NCBI GenBank assembly: GCA_022702545.1
Contig: JAHRBC010000005.1
Location: 2,728,001 to 2,792,000 of the forward strand
Reading direction: 5' to 3'
DNA length: 64,000 bases
Origin: Phycomyces nitens
Taxonomy: Eukaryota; Mucoromycota; Mucoromycetes; Mucorales; Phycomycetaceae
Shown here: positions 39,302 through 50,041 of the stretch, one piece after another
Layout: every line of letters begins with the position of its first letter
How positions within the stretch are numbered: the first letter of the stretch is position 1
Made by a program: the position numbers and the translations under genes
The notes under the pieces: model-generated
What the model saw: only the letters and a program-made list of their open reading frames with translations
Told to the model about the DNA's origin: nothing
Database searches by the model: none

Positions 39302-40962
39302 ATGTCTTCTGTCCAAGTACACACCCTGTCCGATCCCACCCACCATGGTTGGGAATCTCAGGCTAAGCATATCCCCCAAAACATCAACCTCTGCCCTCAG
39401 GCCACAGACTGCCCCGACCTATCCTCCTCAGTCTCGACCAGCGACTCCAACAACACTCGAAGCAGCAGCCTCTCCTCGATCTCGATTGCCAATATCATGA
39501 CCCCTGCCCCCACCTCTCCAACCACCCCCACTACCCCCACTACCACCACCACTACAAAGAGCCGCATCGGCAGCCTTTTCCACACCAATGGCCGCCCACG
39601 TTCTGGCCTCAAAATGACTCCAATTTCACCCGACACATCCTTCACCAATTCTCAGCCTTGCTCTGAATCTAGACGCCAAAGCATCAACAGTGGACTCAGC
39701 ACCAGCACCTCGAGTGCTCACAGCACCTCTACCACAAAGTCCAGCCGCTCATTTGTCAGTCTCATGAACCCTAAATCCTGGGCCAAGAGGAGATCCTCCT
39801 CTCCAGTAAAGATGGCTCGGCTGGAAGCCAAGTATGGTCGCTATGTCAAGCCATCTCAGCATGCATGCAACAAGGATTCGGGCGCAACCTCCAAGAAGAA
39901 CATTGCGAGCGGCGCCACGGCTGTGATCCGCCTTGTCCAGAACCCATCAACCGGCACCATTTTGGCCGTAAAGGAGTTCAAGAAGCGAGGAAGACAAGAA
40001 GACAAGCGAGAGTACAGAAAGAGAATGAACAATGAGTACTGCATCAGCAAGATCGCATCTGGCCATGTTAACATTGTCGAGACTCTTGACCTCGTTCTCG
40101 ATGAACGCGAGCGCTGGTGCACTGTCATGGAATACGTATGTGTATATCATTTTGTTATTAGCAGCACTCTAATCTTACTTGCAATCTACTCTAGTGTGCA
40201 GGTGGCGATGTTTTCAATCTGTTGGCCCAGAGGACCATCAACATCACAACCATGGACCGGCATTGTCTGTTCAAACAGCTCCTTACTGGTCTAGAGCACC
40301 TTCACCAGCTCGGCATTGCCCATAGAGATATTAAACCTGAGAATCTAGTCCTGACTGCGGGAGGAACCCTCAAGATTGCTGATTTTGGTGTTGCTGATGT
40401 AGTCCAGAATGACTACCAGAGCGAGACCCAGCTGTGCTATAAATGGTGCGGTTCAGAGCCTTTCTGGTCACCTGAGGTGTGGGCACTTTGCTCTGAACTA
40501 TCGCCTTACGATGGCAGAGCACTTGATGTCTGGAGTGCAGCAATTACCTTTTTCTGTATTCGCTTTGGACGTCTCCCTTTTTCGAATGCATTCTATAATA
40601 ACGGTCGCCCTATCCCTGTTCCAAAGGGTGCTAAACCAGGCTCTCCCGCCGCAGTCTCCGCGCAGGCCGCAGATGGTGGCGATATTGACTATGGGATTTA
40701 TTGCAAGCAGCGCAAGACAGTTGGACCTCTTGAGTGCGAGGTCTGGAAGATGCTTGAACAACACCAGCCCGACACGGGCCATATTCTCTCGGAAGAAGAA
40801 CGGACCTGTCTGGCAGGCATGTTGGATCCAAACCCTAAAACTCGTTGGACGATTAAGCAGGCCTTGGAGTCCAGCTGGATACAGGGCGTAGAAATGTGTC
40901 ACGATGGGGATCTTCCCAATGGATGGCGCCATCACCACAGTGTGCCTACACTTTTAAAGTAA
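39302..40962 (+). CDS. Hal4/Hal5-type Ser/Thr protein kinase
   Basis: Exons 39302-40135 and 40195-40962; 533 aa. Residues 40-170 are Ser/Thr/Pro-rich low complexity (a TTPTTPTTTTTTK tract). The kinase domain starts after KYGRYVKPSQ and contains a glycine-poor loop (ASGATAVIRLV), the lysine in ILAVKEFKK, the catalytic loop HRDIKPENLVL (about 321) and ADFGVAD (about 343). The SEPFWSPEVW segment fills the APE position. The C-terminus (LESSWIQGVEMC) is typical of the fungal Hal4/Sat4-Hal5 group, which in yeast stabilises Trk K+ transporters and governs salt tolerance. Substrate in this organism is unknown. Codon use is rich in C at third positions near the start. Confidence 0.9.
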
Positions 40963-41220
40963 TCTCAAAAACAAAAAAGAAATTATATCTATATAATTGT
41001 CATTAAACACTCTCACTGTACCATCACCATTAAAACTTTCGGTTCCTTTTTGTATAAAAATAAATAAATAAAAATTTTCAAGCCTTGCTAATCTATTAAA
41101 AGCTCTTATTTATTTGTAAGACAAGAATCCGAATGGGTGGAATGGTGATATTAAAGTGTGTGTATGTGTGTGTGTGTGTGTGATAAAGGCTGTGATATTT
41201 TGTAGAGTTCAAATAGATTA

Positions 41221-41730
41221 CAGTAAGTGCAACACCAAATGGCGGTTGTTTAAATAAAGGAGCGGTCTCTTAAACATCCCAAAGGGCGATTTTTTTAAAT
41301 CTCAATGCGCGGCCTATAAAACATTTCAATGGGCGGTTTGCATTTTCCAAAAAACAAAAGTGGTTTTTTTTATATCTCAAAGGGCGGCTTTAAAGGACTA
41401 TATATTTTTTTATGATGATGACCAGGGAAGAATTGCTGACGAAAAGGAGCCCGATGCAATGGACTAGGAAGAAGTATATCCCCATCACCTATAAACGCTA
41501 GCCTGGCTTAGACTCTACTGCGAAAAGCAAGGTTCAGAGCAAAAAGTCAACTGATGAAGGCTTAGATGTTGAAATGGAAGAAATTGGACAAAACAAAGCA
41601 GCAAATTAAGCCATATAAAAGCCACTCCAATGAACATAAACTGGTCTTTGTCTATTATAATAGAGTAAAATTGTTCGATGTTGCCAACTCTGGTAGATTA
41701 TCTAGCAGTATTGCATAAAGGACAGCATAA
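41221..41730 (+). repeat. Left long terminal inverted repeat
   Basis: Reverse complement of about 43832-44356, near-identical by eye. The right arm has a 12-bp tandem duplication (TGGCAGATTATC-type) near its inner end that the left arm lacks. GGCGG-type motifs recur inside the arm. Confidence 0.92.
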
Positions 41731-42381
41731 AGTGAGTCACACAATTACGCATTATTCAATTGTAAGACTTTGGTTGTCAATCACTTTACTCTTTACGCAT
41801 CACAATCTACAATTAGAATCAATTTTTGAACCGTATTTCTTCCTTTTTTTTGGAACAGACTTTGCTAACTAAAAGATTACCAAACCAAAGTCCATTAAGA
41901 ATAAACTTTGAATCAGTAAAGTCTCTAAAATAAATCAATTCATACAGCTCGAACAAACTGGCAACAGTCGATCCTAATCTATTCTTCACATTACGAAAAA
42001 GTCAAGAATACTACTTGTAAAAATGGTGTCAAACATGAATTACTACTCATAACAGCCATCTCTTTCTTGGTTTTGTTTCCATATATCAAAAGTAAATGAA
42101 GCACACCTATATTATGTGTTGACTTGTGGCCTATACTATTCTTGACAATTTATACTCCATGGCTTGCTTTCCGATGTGTCAATTTAACGGTATCGATAGT
42201 TGTTACAGTTTCCTTGCTAATACTTGGTCAAATGAGGTGAACTGCAATATCTTCATCTAAAAACGTTCCATTAAGAAAAAGCAGCGTGTTCTGACTGGTG
42301 ATATTCAGTGGTGTGTCAATAACAAGGACACAATTACACTAAAATCTTTCGCGGAAATTTTCGGTTTATTAGAAAAACAAC

Positions 42382-43303
42382 ATGCAGTTAGTCGATACAC
42401 TTCAATTATCAACAGCCGAGGCCGAATCCACAGTAGATAATAGTGCTACAGAAACTTTCGTAGCTACTGCTACCATAATAGAAGACGTTGGAAACCCAGC
42501 CCTATTAATTCCATGGATTTTCAAGGGCATAAATGTGGCAGAGTTATTCACAAAATTCCAGCAAGCCATCCAACGGATATCGACCGGCCGCTTGTTCTTC
42601 ATCGAATCATCCATGCACGAACTTTTGGCCTTGTCCAACATCCTTCTTTTATGCCCGACCAATACGGTCCGCTGTGCATCACTGTTTTTACTGAAGACGT
42701 TCTTTCCGATCTTAACAAGGAACTGTTGACTGAATGCGTGGACTTCGACCAAGGTATGAATGATGATGCATGTATGAAACTAAGCAAAATAATCAACAAT
42801 GTGTAACCAAACAGACTTTCAAAGGATGATGCCGAGATTGATCTTTTGATGATTGGTAAGAGCCTGAACCCCTTTGAACATGATTTTGGACCAAGTCAAG
42901 TTGGCGCGCCACACCACCGATAATTATGCTCTATGTCACAATATCCTGCGTTTAGCGACGTTAACCAAGGATACCATTGATATGAACAAGTTACAGGCTG
43001 CTTTGACTTTTCAAATTAACGGGTTTAACATCACTTTTTATTTGTTACGCCTACATCAAGATGGAATGTATATCATGCAGGAAATTGGCTGGCTCGCGTT
43101 TCTGCGCTAATTGGAAGAATTAGCATCTTTCGTCAATTTGGAAAACATTTGTACCTTACTAATGGTAACTGAAGCGTTTTGGCGTTTGTGTCAACCAGTA
43201 AATGACGAGGAATTGTGGAAAACGAAGTGTCGTACGACTTACCCTACCATCTACTTTTTGATTGATGCCACCAAAGATCGACATCGCTTTTGTGCCCTGT
43301 GAC
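42382..43303 (+). other. Unrecognised plus-strand coding-like segment inside the transposon
   Basis: A series of partly overlapping frames: 42382-42729, 42513-42806, 42874-43110 and 43111-43302. The last two are in the same phase, separated only by one stop at 43108-43110. They read as one C-terminal region (NGFNITFYLLRL, MYIMQEIGWLAFLR, then LEELASFVNLENICTLLMV). A possible intron (about 42754-42814) links the middle frames. It does not match transposase. It could be a captured host gene fragment or a second element-encoded protein. No function assigned. Confidence 0.4.
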
Positions 43304-43985
43304 TTGAGTGATAAATGACAGTACCACTTTTTTCTTTAGTAATAAAGTAAATATACCAATTGTTGTAGTAGCAATCAGAAGGCATCTGGCAAAAGGGAAA
43401 AAAAGAGGATTGATAATATCCATATAACTTTTTAAAAGAGTGCTCTCGGGGATTCCAACGTTCCATTGATACGACATATTTTGCTGAAGCTGCACCTAAA
43501 ATTGTATGTGATTCTGCTCTGTTACCAGACTTGGTCACAATAACTGGTGTATCCTTTGTAGACCATCCTCCTGAATGTCTCGTATTGATATCAAGACCTG
43601 ATTCGTCTACAAAAATCCAGTTTTCAAGGTAATCCATATCTGTTTTGTTCCTTTCTTCAACCCACGCTATGCTTTTTGAAATTTTGGTTGAATCGTTTTG
43701 AGGGTTATCATCATAAAGGTTAACTAAATGAATCTTGTGCCTCTCTTCAAGCCGTCATGTTGATCTATTAACTTGTTGGTTTGGTTTTCAAAGACATTCC
43801 AGTCTTTGTCTTCTTTGAGTTTCTTAGCCCACTTTTATGATGTCCTTTATGCAATACTTCTAGATAATCTGCCAGATAATCTACCAGAGTTGGCAACATC
43901 GAACAATTTTACTCTATTATAATAGACAAAGACCAGTTTATGTTCATTGGAGTGGCTTTTATATGGCTTAATTTGCTGCTTTGTT
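43300..43985 (-). pseudogene. Degenerate DDE transposase (IS630/Tc1 superfamily)
   Basis: Minus strand. An N-terminal helix-turn-helix-like part starts inside the right arm (IKPYKSHSNEHKLVFVYYN) with stops and continues KKLKEDKDWNVFENQTNK. After a gap it resumes with the first catalytic block, NWIFVDESGLDINTRHSGGW, then HTILGAASAKYVVSMERWNP. The DNAPIH-like block with the second Asp and the PELNPIE-like block with the third acidic residue are absent. Compared with full-length relatives, the stretch between the HTH and DDE parts is deleted. Confidence 0.8.
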
Positions 43986-44356
43986 TTGTCCAATTTCTTC
44001 CATTTCAACATCTAAGCCTTCATCAGTTGACTTTTTGCTCTGAACCTTGCTTTTCGCAGTAGAGTCTAAGCCAGGCTAGCGTTTATAGGTGATGGGGATA
44101 TACTTCTTCCTAGTCCATTGCATCGGGCTTCTTTTCGTCAGCAATTCTTCCCTGGTCATCATCATAAAAAAATATATAGTCCTTTAAAGCCGCCCTTTGA
44201 GATATAAAAAAAACCACTTTTGTTTTTTGGAAAATGCAAACCGCCCATTGAAATGTTTTATAGGCCGCGCATTGAGATTTAAAAAAATCGCCCTTTGGGA
44301 TGTTTAAGAGACCGCTCCTTTATTTAAACAACCGCCATTTGGTGTTGCACTTACTG
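43832..44356 (-). repeat. Right long terminal inverted repeat
   Basis: Pairs with 41221-41730 in inverted orientation and ends CTTACTG followed by TA. It contains the promoter-proximal part and first codons of the transposase. Confidence 0.92.
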
Positions 44357-44358
44357 TA

Positions 44359-45007
44359 ATATGGTTCAAGATCTTGTGGATATTTGAGCATTGGCTGGTT
44401 CCTGGCTGCTCGGCAAAAGAGTACAACCCAAATAAAAAGGGTTTCCTCTTGTGCTTATCCGTTCTCATCGGTGGGGTGATACATATGCTTCCCATTTACA
44501 CCCACAGGTACCCAATCCCTTCTTTATTTTCCCTTTTTACTAATCTTGTTATTCCCACAAAGGTTGTACGGAAACGGGGTCCCCTCCATTGATAGATGAC
44601 GTCCTTACATTTTATTTTTTTATAATAAGATAAATGGGCAGTAAAAATTGTCTTATCTAAACAGTTGACTTTTTGTCATCCAACCTTTCTCATGATAACC
44701 CTATAATTGTGCCACATCTTTGTTGATGTTGCTTAGATGCAGGACACCATTGACCCACGTTCCAGCTTGCCTAAACATGAGGTACTGTAGAACTGCATGC
44801 ATATTTAATAAGGTGTACCCTCAACTATTAGATTCCTGGCCAAGGATAATACTTTGGTGGCTATGTATTTATCCCCATTGTCCCAACCGGATCAAGCCAT
44901 GTATTCTCGATTCGGCTAAATAATCTCTAGGCAGAACACGGCTATCAAGAACCTTTTTGTAAAAATGCATTGGTTGCAAGAAAATAAATCAAATAAATAA
45001 ATTCTCC
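44359..45007. other. Intergenic region between transposon and K+ channel
   Basis: About 650 bp. Open frames at 44374-44592 and 44720-44923 carry no recognisable domain. Nothing else seen. Confidence 0.4.
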
Positions 45008-46671
45008 TTATCCTCCCCTGACATGTTTGCCCTTGTCGCGCTTCAAGGGCTGTTTATCCTGGGTCTGGATCAAAGTCATGATGTGCTGCAGTGCCTCTTG
45101 ATGTTGACGTGCTATGCCGGTTAATCTTTCTAGTTGGGCCAGACAGTCCTTGGTCTCTTCGAAACTAGTCCTGGCTGGTATTGCCTCCACCGCCTCCTGT
45201 CTTGCGTTGGCAAGCGCATCCCTGCTATGTGGCCAGTATGGACCTATTCGATAAACAAAACATTGTCAAGACTCTTTATACTGTTTGGGTCATATACTGC
45301 AGACCAAAAAGCGCGTGCGTGCATCAGCCTGTCCTACCTTGGTCGGGTTCTGGGTGGTTAGGTTCATGGCGTCTCATAATCTCCCAAACAGTCGTAAAGT
45401 TCCGTCCCACAATAATGGACGGAAGAGCAATAAGCTAAAGTATAAAGTTTAAACCATTTACCCCACGTATCTCCAACCTACCAGCACTCCAAACATCATG
45501 GCAGGAAATGTCACCAGTTTGCCAATAAATGTCGCAGGCACCATGTCACCTAGCAGAGGTATCAAAACAATGATGAAGGACGGTTAAGCTTACCATACCC
45601 CGTCGTCGTAATCGTCACTAGAACAAACCAAAATGCAGCCGGAATACTGTCAAATGAACTAACCGCACGTTTAGTAGCTTTTTGATTATTCCCCCGGGCA
45701 CATGTGGCATAAACCTTCTTACCTTGGGTTTCCACCCGGGTTTACAAACGTTTCCACTGTATTATCCCACACACCACGTTCTGCAAAGTACAATAATGTA
45801 GAGAACAGGACTACTGATGTCACCAAGAAAAAGAATAATGCACTCAGTGCGTCACTCGATCTACGCATAGCTAGAACCAAAACCTCGATTGTCATTGCGA
45901 TCGTGTTTGAATACTTGTAGGTCTTGAATAGGCGTAACAGCCGAAATAGTCGTAGGATTGTAAACCTAAACTCATAGGTCTACAGATCTCGTTAGTTTTG
46001 GCCTTTTAAGACTGTTTATCTTACCGTGTCTCTCTTTGCAAGCAGCTCAATGTAAAAAGGAACGATGGATATGAAATCGATTATTGACAGTGGAGCTTGG
46101 TAGTTTCAATAATCTAGATTTAATAACACGCTCATTTGATTGCTGCTCACCTTACATAAAAAGAAGTTCTTGATCATCCTAAATGAGTCAGAATGTGCAA
46201 ATACACGAAGCAGATACTCAAGGGTAAATAGTGACACCATGGCTACTTCGAGATGAAACCTAAAGACCAGTTTTGGATTTTATTTGAATCTCTATATCAA
46301 TACAAAGCCTAAAAAACCCAACTCTGGAAAACTTGCCATAGTCGATTACTGTCTTCAGAACGAAAGGCTGGAATAGTTTCCAGGGTTGTCATTACTGCAC
46401 TCAATACAATCAGCAATGACACAATCACATTGATCCAGAATGCAGCCCGACTACTTGAAGGTGCTTCAAGTAAAAGATAGAGTTGCTGCTTTAGGTGATG
46501 AGTCATACTCTCTGCCACCACATCAGCATCATGAGTTTCGTTGGTTGGATGATCATCAACAAGCGCACTCAATGACACCCATTGCTGATGAGATGTCGAT
46601 GGCTTTGGTCTCTCTGCCAATTCTATAGTCTCGTCATTTTTCGTGGTTGGATCTCGACCAAACAGATTCAT
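45008..46671 (-). CDS. Voltage-gated K+ channel, Shaker-like six-helix type
   Basis: Minus-strand exons 46671-46337, 46259-46156, 46095-46025, 45979-45723, 45658-45594, 45549-45482, 45434-45338 and 45243-45008 join in frame to 410 aa. S1 is about 79-103 (FWINVIVSLLIVLSAVM). S2 contains EVAMVSLFTLEYLLRV and S3 SIIDFISIVPFYIEL. S4 has regularly spaced charges (RFTILRLFRLLRLFK, about 175-189). The pore helix leads into the filter TTTGYGDM (about 273-280), and S6 contains GVLLIALPSIIVGRNF. The N-terminus is acidic. The C-terminus is helical (ERLTGIARQHQEALQHIM) and basic at the end. Intron 1 is GC-AG (TG|GCAAGT); intron 2 ends CCAAG. It probably sits in the plasma membrane and passes K+. No T1 tetramerisation domain is evident. 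Confidence 0.93.
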
Positions 46672-48048
46672 ACTAAAATGAAGAATAGGAATCCTGGAAC
46701 TTATTTTATGAATCCTGGAATTTTGATTGTAATTTTTTTTAATTGTTGGTATTTCAAAATTGATGACATGATATTTGCAAGGACATTTTATATTGTATAT
46801 TTTAATTTTTATTTGTTTTTATTTATTCATTTTTTTAAAAAAATATATATATACTAACAACTAATCCATTCTTTATCACGATATTTTACCTATAAAATGA
46901 TATATGAATCAGTAATCAAATAATAACAATCACTTGATAACAATAACAATTTTTGAAAATTGGAATTTGTTCAGAAATTTGGGTATAGCTAATTGATCTA
47001 CATTACAGTTCAGACTGACGTGCAAATTGTCGTGGTTGTATCATCAGATAGTTCCAACAGAAAGAGTCCATGTACACAAAATATGCGTACAGAAATATAA
47101 TACTAGAAATGATAATTACCTTGTGCAATGATATTTTTGAAAATAAAGAAAAATTAAAGATGGGTTGTCAATGTCAACTCTTTTTCACGTTTTATACAAA
47201 CAATAAATTTATTAAACAAACGTCACAGAATACAGGACAAATAATTTTGAAAAGAAAGACAGTCAAGACATGGATGGCTTACTACCTTTTTTTTAACTGG
47301 CGTCATCAATTATAATTTTTTGTGACTGAGTAGTATGGTTACACGATGATCTTTGAAGTCTAGAGCTCTTTAAGCGTAATACAATTCTTTAAATCGGTTT
47401 CAACTTTGTTTATGTTATTTGAATTATCATTATAATCCAGTATTACATTTGGCACTAGATGTCCTAGGACATGATGGGTTTATTTTATATCTATATATTA
47501 TATGCCCTGAAAGGTCAAGGGTGCTGAAAAGAAACAATTTCGAAAGATGCTTAAATATTTCGATTTTAAAAAAAAAGATAATGGAAATGTTTAAAATGTG
47601 TGGGGGTTGTTTTGGTTGAAAGATGGTTGATATTTGCATAAGATTTTATTTATTTATTTATCAAGTTATAATAAAGTGGGTTTAAAGACTACCTTGATAA
47701 TTAGTGGAGCTACTAATGTTTTCGAAATCGACACAAACAGAAATCTTGCGCGATATCAATAAATGGTATATAGCCCACAACAATGATGATTTTTAATGAT
47801 GTACAGCATCACGATCCCCTTCTTTAATAGCTAAAGGGAATATATTGATTGATATTATAGTGTACAATATAAAAACATGTTTTTTTTTGTTAAAAAAATA
47901 CTAATTGTGTATATGTATATGATGCATTGGTATAAATATCTCAAAAAGAAGTTTGGTATTGAGGTATTGGCAATCTACGTCACAAGCATTCAGAATATCC
48001 AGTATAAGTAGCATGATATAGCAACATTATAGGATTATATCTTAAAGT
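46672..48048. other. AT-rich intergenic region, divergent promoters
   Basis: About 1.4 kb between the divergent K+ channel and F-box-like genes. Very AT-rich with T and A homopolymers (for example 46734-46740, 47880-47888). No coding frame with support. Confidence 0.5.
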
Positions 48049-49863
48049 ATGTTGCCATCCGACCTTCCCTTTGACATCATATTCTGTATTGCCAAATATC
48101 TATCAAAAAAAGACCTTTATAGTGGACAAGCCGTATGTACCACATGGATGAATGCCTTCTCTTCACTTATTTGGAATACTATAACAATCTCCTCAAGCTC
48201 CCAGGCCAAGGGATTATGTAATTCCCTAAAGAGCGATAGTCTTTGGAAGCGCCATGCTTGTTACACTCGCACGCTATATCTGAGTCGATCTGTAACTATC
48301 ACAAAGGCCGACTTTATTACACTACAGACATCATTCAGGTCACTGGAAAAACTCCATCTGGAGGCCAAGATTGAAGGGCAATCCTGTCTTGACAGGGGAA
48401 TCGACTGGGCTACCTGGAAGACCTTGACACGGCTTGAGATAATAAGATACAATCCACATGGGTCTGCAATCCTAGGCTTTTATTCAATTCTTAAAGATTA
48501 TAAAAAGCAATATCCTCCGAGTCAAGACTTTATCGATTTAGTTGGCATGGAGCTTGTACACATGCATTTGCCACTTCTTAGAGTGCTCATTCTTGTAGCC
48601 GACTTTTATATACTCTATCAAGACGACATTGAGTTTATCGAGACACTCTTGGGACCTAAACGAGACACAGACGTCGAGCTTACGGGAACAATTACAGACT
48701 TTAGATGGATATACTACTTTACGCGCAGATACAAGAAACTACGCCATGTCCATTGTTCATTTCCATCCAATATAGATCCAGATCAAATGCTCTGTGGACG
48801 GACTCTGGCCCTTTTTATAAAGAAAGGCTCAATATTCTCATCATTGGAATCTATAGCAATCAGTGACAAGCCGGGTCAACAGTACATCAATCGTACTATC
48901 GTATCATGGCTCTCACAATTCGGGTCATCTATCAGTTCTTTCAAATACCAGACCCTTCGAATGGAATATCTAAAAGATAGCAACAACAATATGTCAGAGA
49001 TCCTAAAAGTCCTTCCGGCAACCATTAGAGAAATCACATTGGATTTAACATACAGTTGGAATATGTATCTGCTAAAACCCTCGATCCTGGGCCGCCTAGA
49101 GTCTCTTGTTTCTTTAAAAATCACTCTATCAAACACCAAGCTTGACATGTGCGAACTTTTGGAATACTGTCAGAATCTAGAATGCCTAGATTTGTCATTT
49201 GGTATAGATTTCCTTTTAATGAGCAGACCAATATCCATATTGCACAATTTAAAGTCGCTTGGTCTTAAAGGTGGATGGTTGCCCTCAAAATTGCTTGGAC
49301 AGATCACTCGACAGTGCCACCAACTCAAGTATCTTGATATTCACGGTCTTGATTTGTTATGGGGAGACCTATTGCCAAACGGTGCTGTACACCTAGATCT
49401 TTCAAAAAACAACCTCGATAGTTTAACAATCGGCCACAGAATAATGGGTGGTTGTGGCAGCAACACGAATCCAAGAGTAGATAAACTCATCCGCCTACAA
49501 ATATACTCTATAACACAGTTGAAAAGGCTAAGCAGCAGCTGTCAGAATACTGGGTACTTTGGATATACAGATCCTGGCCTTTACAACCAGTGGTATTACA
49601 GCCACAGTACAGTCTTAAAGGACAAACAACCGATTTGTGATGAAATAAATATACGGCAGATAAAAGACGACGAGCTAAAGTTTGTCAGAAACTATTTTCT
49701 AGAACTTCCATACTACCACAGACAGCTGATACCTAAATACAGTGAATATCCCTTCAAGCAAAAACCCCGGGAAGATCCATTAGAGTGTAAATGGGCCCTG
49801 AATCGAGGATATTTTGATGTTGTCTGTGGTTCTCTTGAACATTTTACGATTATTAAAAATTGA
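48049..49863 (+). CDS. F-box/leucine-rich-repeat-like protein
   Basis: Single exon, 604 aa. The N-terminus (about 2-47; LPSDLPFDIIFCIAKYLSKK, GQAVCTTWMNAF, IWNTITIS) fits an F-box. The rest has irregular leucine-rich repeats (LESLVSLKITLSNTKLDMC, NLECLDLSFGIDFLL, QLKYLDIHGLDLLWGD, AVHLDLSKNNLDSL). Such proteins are substrate adaptors of SCF ubiquitin ligases, binding Skp1 through the F-box. The substrate cannot be inferred. It is convergent with the DNAJC3-like gene, 178 bp away. Lack of introns is unusual for this window, though F-box/LRR genes of fungi are often intron-poor. Confidence 0.82.
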   Translation: MLPSDLPFDIIFCIAKYLSKKDLYSGQAVCTTWMNAFSSLIWNTITISSSSQAKGLCNSLKSDSLWKRHACYTRTLYLSRSVTITKADFITLQTSFRSLEKLHLEAKIEGQSCLDRGIDWATWKTLTRLEIIRYNPHGSAILGFYSILKDYKKQYPPSQDFIDLVGMELVHMHLPLLRVLILVADFYILYQDDIEFIETLLGPKRDTDVELTGTITDFRWIYYFTRRYKKLRHVHCSFPSNIDPDQMLCGRTLALFIKKGSIFSSLESIAISDKPGQQYINRTIVSWLSQFGSSISSFKYQTLRMEYLKDSNNNMSEILKVLPATIREITLDLTYSWNMYLLKPSILGRLESLVSLKITLSNTKLDMCELLEYCQNLECLDLSFGIDFLLMSRPISILHNLKSLGLKGGWLPSKLLGQITRQCHQLKYLDIHGLDLLWGDLLPNGAVHLDLSKNNLDSLTIGHRIMGGCGSNTNPRVDKLIRLQIYSITQLKRLSSSCQNTGYFGYTDPGLYNQWYYSHSTVLKDKQPICDEINIRQIKDDELKFVRNYFLELPYYHRQLIPKYSEYPFKQKPREDPLECKWALNRGYFDVVCGSLEHFTIIKN

Positions 49864-50041
49864 TATCAAATACAAATTGGCTTTATGATTTAAGATTCTT
49901 GTTCTGTTATTGTTATTAATGTTTGTAATAGCGTGCTGTCGACTTTCTTTAATAAGATTGGCTTTATACAAGGAGGGAGGGGTTTAGGAGACATTAGAGA
50001 GATAGAGAGAGAGAGAGTTGTTTGACAGTTGAAGAATATTT

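Larger units (their letters stand above)
41221..44356. mobile_element. Tc1/mariner-type DNA transposon with ~0.5-kb inverted repeats
   Basis: Inverted repeats begin CAGTAAGTGCAACACC and are flanked by TA on each side (41219-41220 and 44357-44358), the target duplication of the Tc1/mariner superfamily. Arms run about 41221-41730 and 43832-44356. Between them lie a broken transposase on the minus strand and an unexplained plus-strand segment. The arms include the first part of the transposase coding sequence, so each end carries an inverted copy of the gene's 5' portion. The transposase is internally deleted and lacks its later catalytic Asp, so the copy is non-autonomous. Confidence 0.92.

Noticed and set aside
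42402..42752. 116-codon minus-strand frame inside the transposon
   Set aside because: Antisense to the plus-strand cargo frames and without transposase motifs.
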